This document shows, piece by piece, positions 50,222-51,047 of a DNA stretch of 51,047 nucleotides. The stretch spans positions 1 through 51,047 of the forward strand of contig CALCUH010000167.1 of assembly GCA_937907165.1 (NCBI GenBank), in the 5' to 3' direction. Every line of letters starts with the position of its first letter. Position 1 is the first letter of the stretch. The notes under the pieces were generated by a model. The model made no database searches. It was given only the letters and a program-made list of their open reading frames with translations, and was not told where the DNA came from. This DNA is from an uncultured Bacteroidales bacterium. Lineage in GTDB: Bacteria > Bacteroidota > Bacteroidia > Bacteroidales > Paludibacteraceae. Position numbers and translations under genes: made by a program.

Positions 50222-50258
50222 CCCATCATTCAAATATTAAGTTTTAACTATCATAAAT

Positions 50259-50852
50259 ATGAAAACAAAATTACTCCTCTGCATGTTAGGCTTATTACTC
50301 CTAGCATCCTGCGAGAAAGCCGAAATGCCAGGCATTTCAGAAGAGGAATTATCAAAAGAACAAATAATAGGAGGTTGGGGAACCACAAACGTCAAGTGCT
50401 ACATATCCCACTCCAACATTCCCGGGACAGACGCATTAGAAAACCAAATGAAGAAAAGACTTGAAGAGCGTGTCTACCCTTCATCCTTCTACATCACCAA
50501 AGACTCCATCTATTTCATTCGGACACACGAGGAAGGATACAACTACGTGAGATGCGCGAGCGCATACCATCTGGAATACGAACCCACCCGCATTTTCATG
50601 GACAACAGTTACTTTTTGAACGACCAATACGCTCCATTTTTTTACCTGAAGTCAGAAAACGGAATGCTATGCCTCTATCTGACAAAGAACGAAACACTGG
50701 CCCTCATCGAGAAAGACGGATCCTTCGACGGATTTATGGGACTCGTGAAAAAAATAGTGGACGACGCCCAATTCGAGTTCTACATGGAGAAAAACCAATT
50801 AGAGATTTACCAAGACATCGACAACGGTTTTTTCGTCCACAGCGACTACTAA
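50259..50852 (+). CDS. Small lipoprotein of unknown function
   Basis: This 197-residue protein begins with a lipoprotein signal peptide (MKTKLLLCMLGLLLLASC), so acylation is expected at C18. The mature part is hydrophilic and mostly beta-like (ISKEQIIGGWG-like opening, then FYITKDSIYFIR and FYLKSENGMLCLYLTKNE). The opening (EELSKEQIIGGWGT) recalls lipocalin-like or META-type Bacteroidota lipoproteins, in which a Trp after Gly-Gly begins a barrel. This is only a weak resemblance, and no family is assigned. The protein should be attached to the outer or inner membrane. It diverges from the giant GLUG gene and has no close partner within the window. Confidence 0.8.
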   Translation: MKTKLLLCMLGLLLLASCEKAEMPGISEEELSKEQIIGGWGTTNVKCYISHSNIPGTDALENQMKKRLEERVYPSSFYITKDSIYFIRTHEEGYNYVRCASAYHLEYEPTRIFMDNSYFLNDQYAPFFYLKSENGMLCLYLTKNETLALIEKDGSFDGFMGLVKKIVDDAQFEFYMEKNQLEIYQDIDNGFFVHSDY

Positions 50853-51047
50853 CGGAGCACCGCCCATCACCTCAAAAACATATGGATGAGAATTCCTTTT
50901 TTCATCTGTTAGCCTCTATTATTTCTCTTCTGTCTCTCCTTGTATGCTTCAGCAAAGAAGACACGTGAAAGATTCCTGAAAACAAAGTAAACGAGAGCAA
51001 AAAACGGTATAAATAAAAGTACTGATAAATATGAGATAAGTGGTAAT

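Larger units (their letters stand above)
49958..50258. other. Divergent intergenic region between GLUG gene and lipoprotein gene
   Basis: This 301-bp region holds the GLUG promoter elements on the left and the TAATTTTG element of the lipoprotein gene at 50214-50221 on the right. Nothing else was recognised in the AT-rich middle part. Confidence 0.6.

Noticed and set aside
50882..50968. Possible 28-residue hydrophobic peptide (starting MDENSFF)
   Set aside because: It is short and hydrophobic, and no promoter or ribosome-binding site was seen. It could be real but is not supportable.

Overview
The window is a stretch of chromosome from a member of the Bacteroidota, most likely the Bacteroidales. 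Three lines of evidence support this. First, TAnnTTTG promoter elements lie shortly upstream of many starts. Second, there is an RprX/RprY-like two-component pair. Third, the type IX secretion system (T9SS) is represented by a PorZ homologue and by several secreted proteins that end in T9SS sorting domains. Family or genus cannot be told from the window alone. Mean coding style is moderately GC-rich; the CotH gene at 26.97-28.20 kb and parts of the giant repeat protein are visibly more AT-rich. No tRNA, rRNA, CRISPR array, prophage or intact insertion sequence was seen.

Layout. 0-1.0 kb (minus): a YrdC/Sua5-type protein cut by the window edge, and a hotdog thioesterase. 1.16-1.35 kb: a 188-bp palindromic, MITE-like element. 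1.5-6.8 kb (plus): a rhomboid protease, then two secreted xylan-type glycoside hydrolases (GH30 and GH43). 6.9-10.3 kb (minus): argC, then the response regulator and histidine kinase. 10.4-17.1 kb (plus): a CPA2-type antiporter and a 1411-residue radical-dehydratase-activase-like protein. 17.1-18.2 kb: a 1.1-kb gap without a convincing gene. 18.2-19.4 kb (plus): DUF1015. 19.5-26.4 kb (minus): an acidic unknown protein, then a tight four-gene set transcribed as glycosyltransferase, T9SS-sorted serine protease, a 5-formyl-THF cyclo-ligase/AroB fusion, and aroA. 26.5-28.2 kb (plus): CYTH phosphatase and a CotH lipoprotein, facing a second CotH-like gene (minus) that follows an RlmL-type methyltransferase. 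31.4-31.5 kb (minus): a candidate small RNA. 31.65-37.4 kb (plus): rdgB, porZ, tsaE, GT4 and a DEAD-box helicase. 37.5-38.1 kb (minus): purN. 38.3-44.5 kb (plus): acpP, fabF, rnc, acyl-CoA ligase, an SPFH protein and prfB with its programmed frameshift. 44.8-50.0 kb (minus): a 1730-residue GLUG/InlB-repeat surface protein. 50.3-50.9 kb (plus): a small lipoprotein.

How it fits together. Much of the window is housekeeping: arginine, shikimate and purine synthesis, fatty-acid synthesis, t6A, RNA processing and translation termination. Interleaved are surface and secretion functions. PorZ belongs to the T9SS attachment complex that processes cargo at the cell surface, and the GH30, GH43, serine protease and GLUG proteins are its predicted cargo. 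The most distinctive observations are the cyclo-ligase/AroB fusion with an internal ribosome-binding site, the orphan terminator that reveals a candidate small RNA upstream of the rlmL-like gene, the CYTH/CotH/CotH cluster, the iterated AAACCATTA motif before the GH30 gene, the long palindrome, and the cysteine-ladder GLUG protein. Nothing here can be declared a new system from sequence reading alone.
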